Positions 26,595 through 34,954 of a stretch of 64,000 nucleotides of DNA are shown one piece after another. The notes under the pieces were generated by a model. That model was given only the letters and a program-made list of their open reading frames with translations, made no database searches and was not told the DNA's origin. Position numbers and translations under genes: made by a program. The DNA comes from Desulfotruncus arcticus DSM 17038 (GTDB taxonomy: Bacteria > Bacillota > Desulfotomaculia > Desulfotomaculales > Desulfallaceae). Numbering within the stretch: the first letter of the stretch is position 1; each line of letters opens with the position of its first letter. Where the stretch lies: the NCBI RefSeq assembly GCF_900113335.1, contig NZ_FOOX01000003.1, positions 310,001-374,000 of the forward strand, read 5' to 3'.

Positions 26595-26649
26595 ATTATT
26601 TCGCAATACGAAATAATTATTAAGTGGACATTATGCGATTCGTAATAAT
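26595..26649 (+). promoter_or_regulatory. tandem palindromes upstream of arsA-like gene
   Basis: A perfect inverted repeat ATTATTTCG-CAATA-CGAAATAAT (26595-26617) is followed 12 bases later by a weaker version ATTATGCG-ATT-CGTAATAAT (26630-26649). Both lie within 82 bases of the GTG start and are the right size for MarR-family sites. Confidence 0.6.
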
Positions 26650-26676
26650 TAGGCCAAAATGAGGAGGGTTGTTAAG

Positions 26677-27864
26677 GTGAGGGTTATTCTTTACACAGGA
26701 AAAGGCGGTGTCGGTAAGACCAGTTTGGCTGCAGCAACGGCCATTGCCGCCGCAGCATCGGGGAAAAGAACAATTGTAGTTAGCACGGATGCCGCACATA
26801 GCCTTGGAGATTCTTTTGACCTGGAGCTGGGTGATGAGCCGATCAAAATAAGAGAGAACCTCTGGGCGCAGGAAATAAGCACCCTGTTCAGCGCTGAGAA
26901 AAGCTGGGGCAAAGTGCAGGATTATCTTTCGGCGCTGCTGATATCTCAGAACATAAAGGATATAACAGCTGATGAATTGATCATATTTCCCGGTCTGGAG
27001 GAGCTTTTCAGCTTGTTCGAAATTCTTAACCACTGCAGTGAAGGGAAATATGATGTTGTGATTGTTGACTGCGCTCCCACGGGCGAGACCCTAAGGTTAC
27101 TCAGTTTTCCGGAGGTGCTTAAGTGGTGGCTGGAAAAGATATTCCCGGTTGAAAAACTTTTGCTGAAAATTGCCCGTCCTATATCCAAACCGTTATTCGG
27201 GGTACCCCTGCCGGGTGACGACACCATGGACAGTATTGCGGAATTGTTTCAGCAACTCAGGGAAATGCATGAGATTTTAGTTGATGAGGACATAACTTCT
27301 GTCAGAATCGTGGTGAATCCCGAGAAAATGGTCATCAGGGAAGCCGAAAGAAGCTTCATGTATTTGAACCTGTATGGTTTTAATACGGATGCCGTGATTG
27401 TCAACCGGTTGCTGCCTTTCGTGAACCTGGGACAGTATTTCGAGAAATGGGGAGAAGTGCACCATAACTATCTCCGGTACATAAAAGATCAGTTTAGCCC
27501 TGTGCCTGTTTTCACCGTGCCGTTATTCATGGAGGAAGTAGTAGGTTTTGAGGCCCTTGATAAAATGGGCAGTGCCTGTTTTGGGGGAAAATCCCCTGAA
27601 AAGTTCTTTTTCCATGGCCAAACCCAGAAGATTAGCAAGACTGAAGATGGCTATGTGTTGGAAATGACTCTGCCCTTTGTAGAGAAAGGGGATATCTCGC
27701 TGTCCCAGAAAGGGGATGAGCTTACCGTCAGGTTGGGCGAATACAAGCGCAATATCTTTCTGCCCCGTAAACTTCTGGGGCGGGACGTTGTTGGGGCTAA
27801 ATTGGAGGACAGTATGTTGAAAATAAAATTTGGGGGAGTGAGAAATGGTGGACAGAACATGTGA
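26677..27864 (+). CDS. ArsA family ATPase with C-terminal HSP20-like domain
   Basis: P-loop ATPase of the ArsA/GET3 group (395 residues). Features include deviant Walker A GKGGVGKTS near the N-terminus, the switch VVSTDAAHSLGDSFD, and VVIVDCAPTGETLRLLSFPE (Walker B). Residues from about 320 form an HSP20-like beta domain (DGYVLEMTLPFVEKGDISLSQKGDELTVRLG), found in a bacterial subgroup. Usual arsenite cysteines and an arsB partner are not seen, so arsenic transport is doubtful; a client-protein role is more likely. GTG 26677 is chosen because AGGAGG lies nine bases upstream. Confidence 0.85.
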   Translation: MRVILYTGKGGVGKTSLAAATAIAAAASGKRTIVVSTDAAHSLGDSFDLELGDEPIKIRENLWAQEISTLFSAEKSWGKVQDYLSALLISQNIKDITADELIIFPGLEELFSLFEILNHCSEGKYDVVIVDCAPTGETLRLLSFPEVLKWWLEKIFPVEKLLLKIARPISKPLFGVPLPGDDTMDSIAELFQQLREMHEILVDEDITSVRIVVNPEKMVIREAERSFMYLNLYGFNTDAVIVNRLLPFVNLGQYFEKWGEVHHNYLRYIKDQFSPVPVFTVPLFMEEVVGFEALDKMGSACFGGKSPEKFFFHGQTQKISKTEDGYVLEMTLPFVEKGDISLSQKGDELTVRLGEYKRNIFLPRKLLGRDVVGAKLEDSMLKIKFGGVRNGGQNM

Positions 27865-28072
27865 AGACTGCCCGATGAAAGACCTGCGGAAAATTCACCG
27901 ACTGGTGGAAAAAAGAGCGCTTGAAAAACTGCCCGAAGAAGTGCGGGAACCGTTATTGGAAGTGAAAAAACAAATGCGCCTGGTGTTGCGGGGTCTGATC
28001 GGGCATACGCTGGGGGAGAGAACATGTTATGAAAAGCATTCGGCCATGTCGCGCCAAATTAAGTTGGAATGA
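27845..28072 (+). CDS. small conserved-looking protein coupled to ArsA-like ATPase
   Basis: 75-residue protein overlapping the end of the ATPase gene by 20 bases, with GGGGGAG as ribosome site. It begins VDRTCEDCPMKDLRKIHRLVEKRALEKLPEEVREPLLEVKKQ: a CxxC-type motif and then charged helices. Another Cys lies near the C-terminus. Family not recognised. Coupled translation suggests that it works with the ATPase, perhaps as metal or redox partner. Confidence 0.65.
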   Translation: MVDRTCEDCPMKDLRKIHRLVEKRALEKLPEEVREPLLEVKKQMRLVLRGLIGHTLGERTCYEKHSAMSRQIKLE

Positions 28073-28183
28073 GCCGGAATAATATATGTAGGGAGAAAAA
28101 GCATTGAAATAGAGTCATCAAAAGTGCTGTAGAAATTTTTTTCCGCATATATTACGACACCTGAAATTATTGTTAAGGAAAAA

Positions 28184-28198
28184 TTACGGTAAACGTAA
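28184..28198 (+). promoter_or_regulatory. CG-centred palindrome before SRPBCC gene
   Basis: TTACG-GTAAA-CGTAA is a perfect inverted repeat 90 bases before the next gene. It resembles the sites upstream of marR and arsA. Confidence 0.35.
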
Positions 28199-28287
28199 CA
28201 TTGTGCGGTCCTTAATTTGGTCAGGGAATAAAAGAATAGCACCGCGAGCTTTGCGCCAATATTAATGTTGAAGTGAGGTTAACATTG

Positions 28288-28965
28288 ATGGATGTTATCT
28301 TGATGGTTGTTGCTTCCATTTTTATGGTGGTATTCCTGTCGCATATGTTTTTTTACTGGTACTCCCGGAGTACTGAAATGTTTGGGCATCCAGAAAACCA
28401 GAAAGTAAACTGCTATTTGTCTGAATTCGATTTTGCCGAAAAACACAAAATTGTTATTCATGCCTCGCCGGAGAAGGTATTTGCAGCTATTCACAATTTT
28501 GACATGCGCAAATCAAAAGTTATCAATACCCTTGTGTTCTTACGAAGCATTCCTTACCGTTTAAATTCCAACAGAGAACCGGATAAGCAACTACCAACAA
28601 AATTATCAATTGACCAATTAACAGAGAATGGGAGTTGGATTCTGCTCGAGGAAGTTGAAAACCAAGAGGTTATAATAGGATTTGCGGGCAAGTTTTGGCA
28701 GCAGCGGCCAACCAATATTCAGCTCTCAAGCGCTGCCGATTTTATCAATTTTAATCAAACAGGCTATAGCAAAGTTGCCTGGAATTTATACATAGAAAGA
28801 AATGACGATGGGACTGCGACATTATCAACAGAGACCAGGATTTTATGTCTGGAAGGGCGGGCAAAATCCTCGTTCCGTTTATACTGGGCGATTATAAGAC
28901 CTTATAGCGGGTGGATACGGCTTGAAATGTTAAAAATGATTAAAGAGCGGGCGGAAAACCACTAA
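28288..28965 (+). CDS. membrane-anchored SRPBCC (START-like) protein
   Basis: 225 residues: an N-terminal transmembrane helix (DVILMVVASIFMVVFLSHMFF) and an outside or cytosolic domain with HKIVIHASPEKVFAAIHNFDMRKSKV, the usual opening of SRPBCC hydrophobic-ligand folds, and a basic C-terminal helix (LEMLKMIKER). ATG 28288 has GAGGT upstream. Ligand or function unknown. It is followed by two other small ligand-binding-fold genes (29113 and 29674), which may form a loose set. Confidence 0.68.
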   Translation: MDVILMVVASIFMVVFLSHMFFYWYSRSTEMFGHPENQKVNCYLSEFDFAEKHKIVIHASPEKVFAAIHNFDMRKSKVINTLVFLRSIPYRLNSNREPDKQLPTKLSIDQLTENGSWILLEEVENQEVIIGFAGKFWQQRPTNIQLSSAADFINFNQTGYSKVAWNLYIERNDDGTATLSTETRILCLEGRAKSSFRLYWAIIRPYSGWIRLEMLKMIKERAENH

Positions 28966-29112
28966 ATATCTTAGCGGTTTTATCCGTACAAAAGGGTGGA
29001 TTATGGAGTATAGGCACACTATCCGGGGAACGGGATCAGCATGAGCAAAGTGAAATATTGTGAGATAGGAAGAAAAACGAAGAAATCAAGAGTTTATTAA
29101 GGGAGGTTAGCC

Positions 29113-29580
29113 ATGATGGAAATTAGTACTTTTTTAGAGCATCAAGAAAAAGATACGCAAAATGTAAAACGAGTAAAAGCATTTTACAGGGCAGCAAAGG
29201 AGAAGGATAGTGAAACTATAACCAAGCTATTGGTTGATGATCCTGTATGGAGTGTTTCACCAGGATTTCCTGACGGTGGTATTTATCGTGGCTTGGCTGA
29301 AATCTTTCATTCTTTTTATCCAAGCCTGCTCAGTCGTTTTTATTATTTTGACGCCTTTCCTGATGTTTACATTGATGGAGGAGATGTTGTCACCGTGCTT
29401 GGATATTACAAATTCATAAAAAAGGAGGGGGAATCCTCTAAGCTAGTACGTTTTTCACACACCTGGGGGATTGATAATGATGGCCGTATTAAAGGGGTAT
29501 GGCAGGTTGCCGATTCCGCACAGTTAATCACATCCAATAAGACTGATGCAACGGATGCACAAAGCCGAGCGGCTGATTAA
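29113..29580 (+). CDS. SnoaL/NTF2-like protein
   Basis: 155-residue alpha+beta cone protein: KRVKAFYRAAKEKDSETITKLLVDDPVWSVSPGFPDGGIYRGLAEI..VVTVLGYYKF. This is the layout of SnoaL-like/ketosteroid-isomerase-like proteins, which bind or isomerise small hydrophobic molecules. A GGGAGG ribosome site precedes the ATG. Substrate unknown. Confidence 0.75.
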   Translation: MMEISTFLEHQEKDTQNVKRVKAFYRAAKEKDSETITKLLVDDPVWSVSPGFPDGGIYRGLAEIFHSFYPSLLSRFYYFDAFPDVYIDGGDVVTVLGYYKFIKKEGESSKLVRFSHTWGIDNDGRIKGVWQVADSAQLITSNKTDATDAQSRAAD

Positions 29581-29673
29581 AGCTACATGTTTTTCAACAT
29601 TGCACATAACAGAGCCATCTCCTTAAGATTAGATTGTATTGTTCGGTGAAATTCATACGAAGAGGACTGTTTA

Positions 29674-30534
29674 ATGTCAAATATTAAGAAATCCTTTTTA
29701 ATCCTCATGTTTATAATTTTTGTTCAACTAATAGTATATACTGTTTTTTTGCGACCTTTGATCTTAACTTGGGGAGCATCTGAAAATGAAATAAAAATGC
29801 CGTTGGTTGGTGATAATTTAGCGCCATATACAAGTTCAACACGGGCAATAACGATAAACGCTCCAGTTTCTGAGGTCTGGAAATGGCTGATTCAATTGGG
29901 TGCGGACCGGGGAGGTTTTTTCAGCTATGCTTTTATCGAAAAGGCATTAGGGTCTGAGACTCGCCATGCGGATAATATTGTACCGGAGTTTCAAGAAATG
30001 AAAGTTGGCCGTATCATCCCGGCATCACTTGATGAATCAAAAAGCATAATAAAATATAATTTTCCGGTGGTATATGTTGAACCAGGAAATTCTTTTGTTT
30101 TAAAAGGCTGGGGGGCTTTTGTTCTGAAGAAACTCAATACAAAACAAACCCGTTTGATCGTACGAACCCATGGCCGGAAATTGCCAAGTCTGCAGAGTAA
30201 GATTGGTGATTTTTTTAGAATACCATTGCACTACATTATGGAAAGAAAAATGCTTATGGGGATTAAGGCTCGGGCTGAAGCTGGTAGTGGTGTTCAGCTA
30301 TCCTCAACTTCGGACATTTTATGGTTTATTGGTGTGTTTCTAGCAGGCATCGGTATATTCCTAATGGTCTTAATGAGCGGGAGCATACAACGCGTTTTGC
30401 TATCTACGATATATGGAATTATTTGGCTATGGCCTCTTTTGGTTTTCGATCCACAACCTATATACAGTATGATGCTATTGTCTGTAGTGGCTGTGACCAT
30501 GGTATGGTTCGTTTTTAAACATAGAATTAGCTAA
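29674..30534 (+). CDS. membrane-anchored SRPBCC family protein
   Basis: 286 residues: one N-terminal transmembrane helix, an SRPBCC-type domain (TITINAPVSEVWKWLIQLGADRGGFFSYAFIEKALG, then the W..G strand pattern), and two or three transmembrane segments at the C-terminus. The domain is the type annotated as polyketide cyclase/dehydrase-like. Function unknown. Low GC compared with the division block. Confidence 0.7.
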   Translation: MSNIKKSFLILMFIIFVQLIVYTVFLRPLILTWGASENEIKMPLVGDNLAPYTSSTRAITINAPVSEVWKWLIQLGADRGGFFSYAFIEKALGSETRHADNIVPEFQEMKVGRIIPASLDESKSIIKYNFPVVYVEPGNSFVLKGWGAFVLKKLNTKQTRLIVRTHGRKLPSLQSKIGDFFRIPLHYIMERKMLMGIKARAEAGSGVQLSSTSDILWFIGVFLAGIGIFLMVLMSGSIQRVLLSTIYGIIWLWPLLVFDPQPIYSMMLLSVVAVTMVWFVFKHRIS

Positions 30535-30679
30535 CCAATCAAATCAGCCGACTCGCAAGCTTACGGCTGATTATCAAGATTATCAAGAATTTCTTGCCTA
30601 CTATGAGCAGACAGGAAAGATACTATATCTTGCCGGGTATAGATATTACTATACTTGGTTGTTTTTTCAAAAGCCCCTT

Positions 30680-30717
30680 CCCCCCAGGTATACCAGTTTA
30701 CCGGGGGGTATTTTTAT
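30680..30717 (+). terminator. terminator
   Basis: CCCCCC-A-GGTA and TACC-GGGGGG form a hairpin followed by TATTTTTA. The remainder of 30535-30912 shows no gene. Confidence 0.75.
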
Positions 30718-30912
30718 GTTGAAGCAAATAAGGGCTTTTTTCATTTACTGCCGGAAAAAGGTGCCTTGTGATGACAGGGTATTTCGAATAAATAATGAAA
30801 AAAATTATTGAATCTCAATTAAAAATTATTGATAAACAATAAAAATATATTGTATTTCATAATTTATTGTACTATAATGCTATTTGATAAAGTTCTCGGG
30901 AGGTCTTTTGGG

Positions 30913-31365
30913 ATGCAAAATAAAAAGGCTCTACATCGCTTTACCAAGATACTTATTGATTTCATGTTTTACAGCGGTATTCTGGTTTGCGCATTTGTTC
31001 CGGTAATTATTTACAAGCTTATTCCATACACCTTTATAGCTGGAAGCATCCGCCTGCAGTTGACAGCTGTATTAATGTTGTCGGGCATCGCAGCGCTTTA
31101 TATTTTATGGACGCTGAGATATATTTTTAAAACACTTTTGCATACTGACCCCTTTATTCTGGAAAATGTAGACGCTTTGCGGAAAATGGCAGTTGCATCT
31201 TTTGTCATTGCAGCTTTATACATAACAAAATGTTTGTTCTGGTTTACACTGGGGACAATCATAATTGTTATTATTTTTGCCATAGCTGGCTTGTTCTCGC
31301 TGGTTCTGGCAGATGTGTTCAAACAGGCGGTACAGTATAAAGAAGAAAATGACTTAACGGTTTAA
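30913..31365 (+). CDS. DUF2975 membrane protein
   Basis: 150-residue membrane protein with four hydrophobic segments and the PFILENVDALRKMAVASFVIAALY motif typical of DUF2975. ATG 30913 follows GGGAGG; an earlier in-frame ATG (30829) would add an unsupported tail. DUF2975 genes are very often paired with a small XRE/Cro-like regulator, as here, where that gene starts 13 bases downstream. Role unknown, possibly membrane sensing. Confidence 0.8.
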   Translation: MQNKKALHRFTKILIDFMFYSGILVCAFVPVIIYKLIPYTFIAGSIRLQLTAVLMLSGIAALYILWTLRYIFKTLLHTDPFILENVDALRKMAVASFVIAALYITKCLFWFTLGTIIIVIIFAIAGLFSLVLADVFKQAVQYKEENDLTV

Positions 31366-31378
31366 GGAGTGATGAACT

Positions 31379-31606
31379 GTGCCGATTATTGTCAATCTTG
31401 ATGTAATGATGGCCAAAAGGAAAATCGGGCTGATAGAGCTTGCGGCACTGGTGAACATCACTCCCGCAAATTTATCAATTCTTAAAAACAACAAAGCCAG
31501 GGCAATTCGATTTTCCACACTGGAAGAAATCTGCAAGGCATTAAAGTGCCAACCGGGCGACATTCTGGAGTATCAAGATACGGAGCATGATGGTAATGAA
31601 AGATAA
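31379..31606 (+). CDS. small XRE/Cro-type regulator (YozG-like)
   Basis: 75-residue helix-turn-helix protein: DVMMAKRKIGLIELAALVNITPANLSILKNNKARAIRFSTLEEICKALKCQPGDILEY. It is the usual partner of DUF2975. The start is GTG with AAGGAG eight bases upstream. It overlaps the next gene (exosortase K), so it probably controls the whole little operon. Confidence 0.85.
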   Translation: MPIIVNLDVMMAKRKIGLIELAALVNITPANLSILKNNKARAIRFSTLEEICKALKCQPGDILEYQDTEHDGNER

Positions 31607-32108
31607 AGCGCAGAGTGTGCTTATTTATTTTCTGGCTGTTCTGGTTGGTCTTGGTTTAATATATGGGGTTAAAACCGCCCAGGATGCTGTTTTAAAGATA
31701 TTGCTTTATCCTCACGCAAAAGCGGCGGAGATGTTTTACAACATTCCGCTGGCGTACACAAACGGGATTGGATATTCATCAATGGACTGTGCATTTACCA
31801 TTGGCCGGGATTGTATGGGCAGTAACTTCGTTGTTTTAATGTTTATAATGAACGCCTGCATGTTTGCAAAACATTTTAACGGCTTGTACAAGGTGTTATG
31901 GTTTATCACAAGTCTTATTGGAGCTGCCGCGGCCGGGACCTTAATCAGCAGTATCAGAATTATTGGCTCGATACCGTTTGTAACCCACGAAAAATTTGCA
32001 CTATTGCATACAGGCATAGGTATTTCCCTTTATTTTGCCGCCCTGGCGGCAAGCTATATATCAATTAATAAATTAATTGGGGGAGATAAACATGAAAGCA
32101 GTTACTAA
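31596..32108 (+). CDS. xrtK: exosortase K
   Basis: Membrane transpeptidase-like protein of 170 residues with about five hydrophobic segments. The exosortase triad is visible: Cys73 in RDCMGSNF, Arg121 in SSIRIIGS and His138 in LLHTGIG. This small variant corresponds to exosortase K, which is normally encoded beside its one substrate, an MSEP-CTERM protein, exactly as seen here. ATG 31596 is preferred to 31587 for its spacing to GGAG. It would cleave or resolve the C-terminal anchor of the next protein. Confidence 0.78.
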   Translation: MKDKAQSVLIYFLAVLVGLGLIYGVKTAQDAVLKILLYPHAKAAEMFYNIPLAYTNGIGYSSMDCAFTIGRDCMGSNFVVLMFIMNACMFAKHFNGLYKVLWFITSLIGAAAAGTLISSIRIIGSIPFVTHEKFALLHTGIGISLYFAALAASYISINKLIGGDKHESSY

Positions 32109-34812
32109 ACCCGTGTACATATTATTGTTTGTGACGCTGCCCCAGCTGGTGCTGTTAGGTTACCTTACCTTCAATGCCGGAGGGTTAAATATGGCATCAA
32201 TAGTGCTTACTGGTGCCGTAACTCTGCTGTTAACGGGGATATTTTCAATTTACGCGCTTATAAAACGCAGAGAAAACTCTACGGACACAAGGGTATTCAC
32301 GGCAATTTCAATTGTGTATGCGTTTTTTACAGCATTTATGCTGCTGTTTAATATAGATTTATTTAATATAACGGGCTTTGTCAGCCCACGCCTGGTTTTT
32401 GTCATCTTGTGTATGATTCCTGTTTTGTATGGCATATATGGTACGGCCTTTAACACAACACCAGCTGAAAAGAGTAATGATACGGCCGGTTATGCTGCAG
32501 GATTAATTGCAGTTCCACTGATCTGGTTTGTAATGATGAATATTATCAGCGGCATCAACTTAAATGCCATACTTATGATCTTGATCATAGCAGGCGTTTA
32601 TACAATAATGCTGCTGTCAGTGAAAACGCTGCTTGTTTGGAGGCAGGAAAGGACTGACAGTGAATTAAAGAGCCCATCCACTAAAAGGTATTATATTATT
32701 ACAACTTTTGTATCGCTGCTGCTGCCATTGGGAGGTCTGGCAATTAATCAGGGCAACGCCGGTTTATGGTCCAGTGATACTTCCGTTGGCATGTTCGGTG
32801 ATTTTTCAAGCCCTGCCTTCTATATTATTGCAGCGTTAAACGGGTTACTAATGCTGCTTCCCACGGTAAAGGATAAAAAGCTCAGGCTTTTGGCGTTTTA
32901 TCTTAAGGCGGTTTGTTATACATATATATTGTATTTTTTCATCGTGTTCCTGCCTATTCTCCCACTGGGGCTAGTAGGGCTCATTTTTTACGGATTGGGA
33001 ATTTTCATTTTTGCACCTGCCTTTGCTGCTGTCTGGCAGGGCCGGCATATAATCAAGGAATGGGATGTTCTGTCAAAGGCATGGGGAACGTCTGGAATAA
33101 TAGCTGTTTTTTGTGCCGGGATCGTCACCCTGCCCGTCTGTATGATATCTACATTTTGGGGTGATAAGGGTAATTTGCAAGCTGCTGTGCAATATTTGGG
33201 TTATAACAGTGTTGAGATAACCGAACCGGTTGAGGTTGATTTGGCGCGTCTTGAAAGAGCATTAAAAAATATTAAGGGCAGCTATGATTCAACAAGGGGT
33301 ATGATGGGTTTTGATTCCGGAAACACACCCATAATATCAGCCTTTTACACAAAGTTCATTCTGGATGGGAAGATCATAGCACAGCACAACATACTGGCAC
33401 TTGAAAATCTGTTTTTGGACTCAGGGCACAATCTGATTGACGTGAATCTTGCCAATTCGAATATGGTGCATAACCGGGTACGGCTGGCAGATATGCAAGG
33501 CAAAACAGAGTTGGATGAGGAAACAGGAGTTTACAGGTCACGGGTTGATTTGACACTGGAAAACCCTGCAGTAGAGGGAAATGGAGAGTATGTAACTACT
33601 TTCAAATTGCCGGAAGGTGCATATATCAGCGACTATTACCTTGATGTCGCCGGAGATAGAAAAGAGGGTATTCTTGCCGATCGTCGGGCTGCTTTGTTTA
33701 TTTACCGGAAAATTGTAAACACGCGCCGCGACCCGGGACTGCTGCACTATACATGCAGAAATACTCTGGAGCTCAGGGTCTTTCCCTTCAGTGAACACGA
33801 GGTAAGGCAGACAGGCTTTGAAATTCTGCACAAATATCCGTTTAATCTTAATTTAGATAACAAGATTATTTCATTGGGCGAAGACGCAGTACAAAGAGAA
33901 ACGGCTGTTGATGGAGCGGTTTTGCTTTCGCCCTTGCAAAAAGCCGGTTTAAAGCAAGTTAAAAGAACGCCCGAATACCACTTTGTTGTTGACTGCTCCA
34001 AAAACAGCGACATTGCATGGCATACTGAGCAAATTGAAGAATATGCCAAGGCCAATAATATTACCCGGGCTGAAGTGATTTTTGCTTCCTATAAAGTTGA
34101 ATCCCATTCTCTTGCGGATATGAAGCAAACAAGATTTGAAGCGGAATGCGGTTTCAATTTTGATAGGGCGGTAAGAATGATTTTAAGTAAAGAAAGCAGC
34201 AAAAATTTTCCGGTTATAATTGCAGTTTCCGATAATATGCCCGGAGCTGTTTTCCCTGAAAATATTTATCCTCTATCCGACAGATTCCCTGAAAGTCCTT
34301 GCTATTACGCTTTAAATCACGACCTGACTTTGACGCCATATTCTTATGCAGACAATAAGGCGGAGGGTAGAGTAAAGAATCTTATTGTAAAGCCTGTCCT
34401 TAACTTCAATGGAATCTATGTATCTGACAATAATGAATGCGAATTGGTGCCGGGTAATATGAAATTGGACAGCATTACTTTAACAAGCAATCAGTTTAAA
34501 AACGCTATTCTTCTTGATGCGGCACAGCAAAGATATTTGTTGAACGGAAAACCGGACCCTTTGGAATTGGTTCGTGCCGGCTTCAGGGCAAGAGTTTTGA
34601 CACCCCAGACAGCATTTATTGTGGTTGAGACACCGGAGCAGGAGAGGGAATTGCTGGATTTGCAGGAGAGAATTCTAAACAACAATGAACAAATCCCTAC
34701 CGTAACGCTTGATGAGCCGCCACTGTTTATATGCGCCATGCTCGTTTTGCTGATAATACTTTTTGCTAAAATACGAAAAAAATCTTTAAAGATCAGGCTT
34801 GGGCTGGATTAA
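32092..34812 (+). CDS. MSEP-CTERM sorting domain protein (VIT-like)
   Basis: 906-residue membrane protein from ATG 32092 (GGGGGAG upstream), overlapping xrtK by 17 bases. The first 370 residues hold roughly ten transmembrane helices. Then comes an extracytoplasmic part with a VIT-like domain (RSRVDLTLENPAVEG.. DRRAALFIYRKIVNTRRDPGLL) and a VWA-like stretch (EYHFVVDCSKNSD). The C-terminus is a sorting tail: LDEPP motif, a hydrophobic helix, then KIRKKSLKIR. In the family this motif is usually MSEP; here it is LDEP. It is the presumed substrate of exosortase K; biological role unknown. Confidence 0.75.
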   Translation: MKAVTKPVYILLFVTLPQLVLLGYLTFNAGGLNMASIVLTGAVTLLLTGIFSIYALIKRRENSTDTRVFTAISIVYAFFTAFMLLFNIDLFNITGFVSPRLVFVILCMIPVLYGIYGTAFNTTPAEKSNDTAGYAAGLIAVPLIWFVMMNIISGINLNAILMILIIAGVYTIMLLSVKTLLVWRQERTDSELKSPSTKRYYIITTFVSLLLPLGGLAINQGNAGLWSSDTSVGMFGDFSSPAFYIIAALNGLLMLLPTVKDKKLRLLAFYLKAVCYTYILYFFIVFLPILPLGLVGLIFYGLGIFIFAPAFAAVWQGRHIIKEWDVLSKAWGTSGIIAVFCAGIVTLPVCMISTFWGDKGNLQAAVQYLGYNSVEITEPVEVDLARLERALKNIKGSYDSTRGMMGFDSGNTPIISAFYTKFILDGKIIAQHNILALENLFLDSGHNLIDVNLANSNMVHNRVRLADMQGKTELDEETGVYRSRVDLTLENPAVEGNGEYVTTFKLPEGAYISDYYLDVAGDRKEGILADRRAALFIYRKIVNTRRDPGLLHYTCRNTLELRVFPFSEHEVRQTGFEILHKYPFNLNLDNKIISLGEDAVQRETAVDGAVLLSPLQKAGLKQVKRTPEYHFVVDCSKNSDIAWHTEQIEEYAKANNITRAEVIFASYKVESHSLADMKQTRFEAECGFNFDRAVRMILSKESSKNFPVIIAVSDNMPGAVFPENIYPLSDRFPESPCYYALNHDLTLTPYSYADNKAEGRVKNLIVKPVLNFNGIYVSDNNECELVPGNMKLDSITLTSNQFKNAILLDAAQQRYLLNGKPDPLELVRAGFRARVLTPQTAFIVVETPEQERELLDLQERILNNNEQIPTVTLDEPPLFICAMLVLLIILFAKIRKKSLKIRLGLD

Positions 34813-34840
34813 AAAACGATGATGCTTTAAGGCCGGCCTA

Positions 34841-34897
34841 GTCAGCCGGGGATATAGCTGCTGCAACAAGTTTTACAATAACTATATCTCCGGCGAC
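34841..34897. other. long hairpin between convergent genes
   Basis: GTC-A-GCCGGGGATATAG and CTATATCTCCGGC-GAC pair almost completely around a 24-base loop. No long T run follows on either strand, so this is a weak terminator or other structure. Confidence 0.45.
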
Positions 34898-34954
34898 TGG
34901 CTTGACGGTGTCTTTAAGCTGCACTTTCATTGTACACGAATTTTCACTTCTTAA

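Noticed and set aside
26677..27864. Arsenite pump ATPase (arsA) of an arsenic-resistance operon
   Set aside because: No arsB, arsD, arsC or arsR nearby and no obvious As-binding cysteines; called only as ArsA family.
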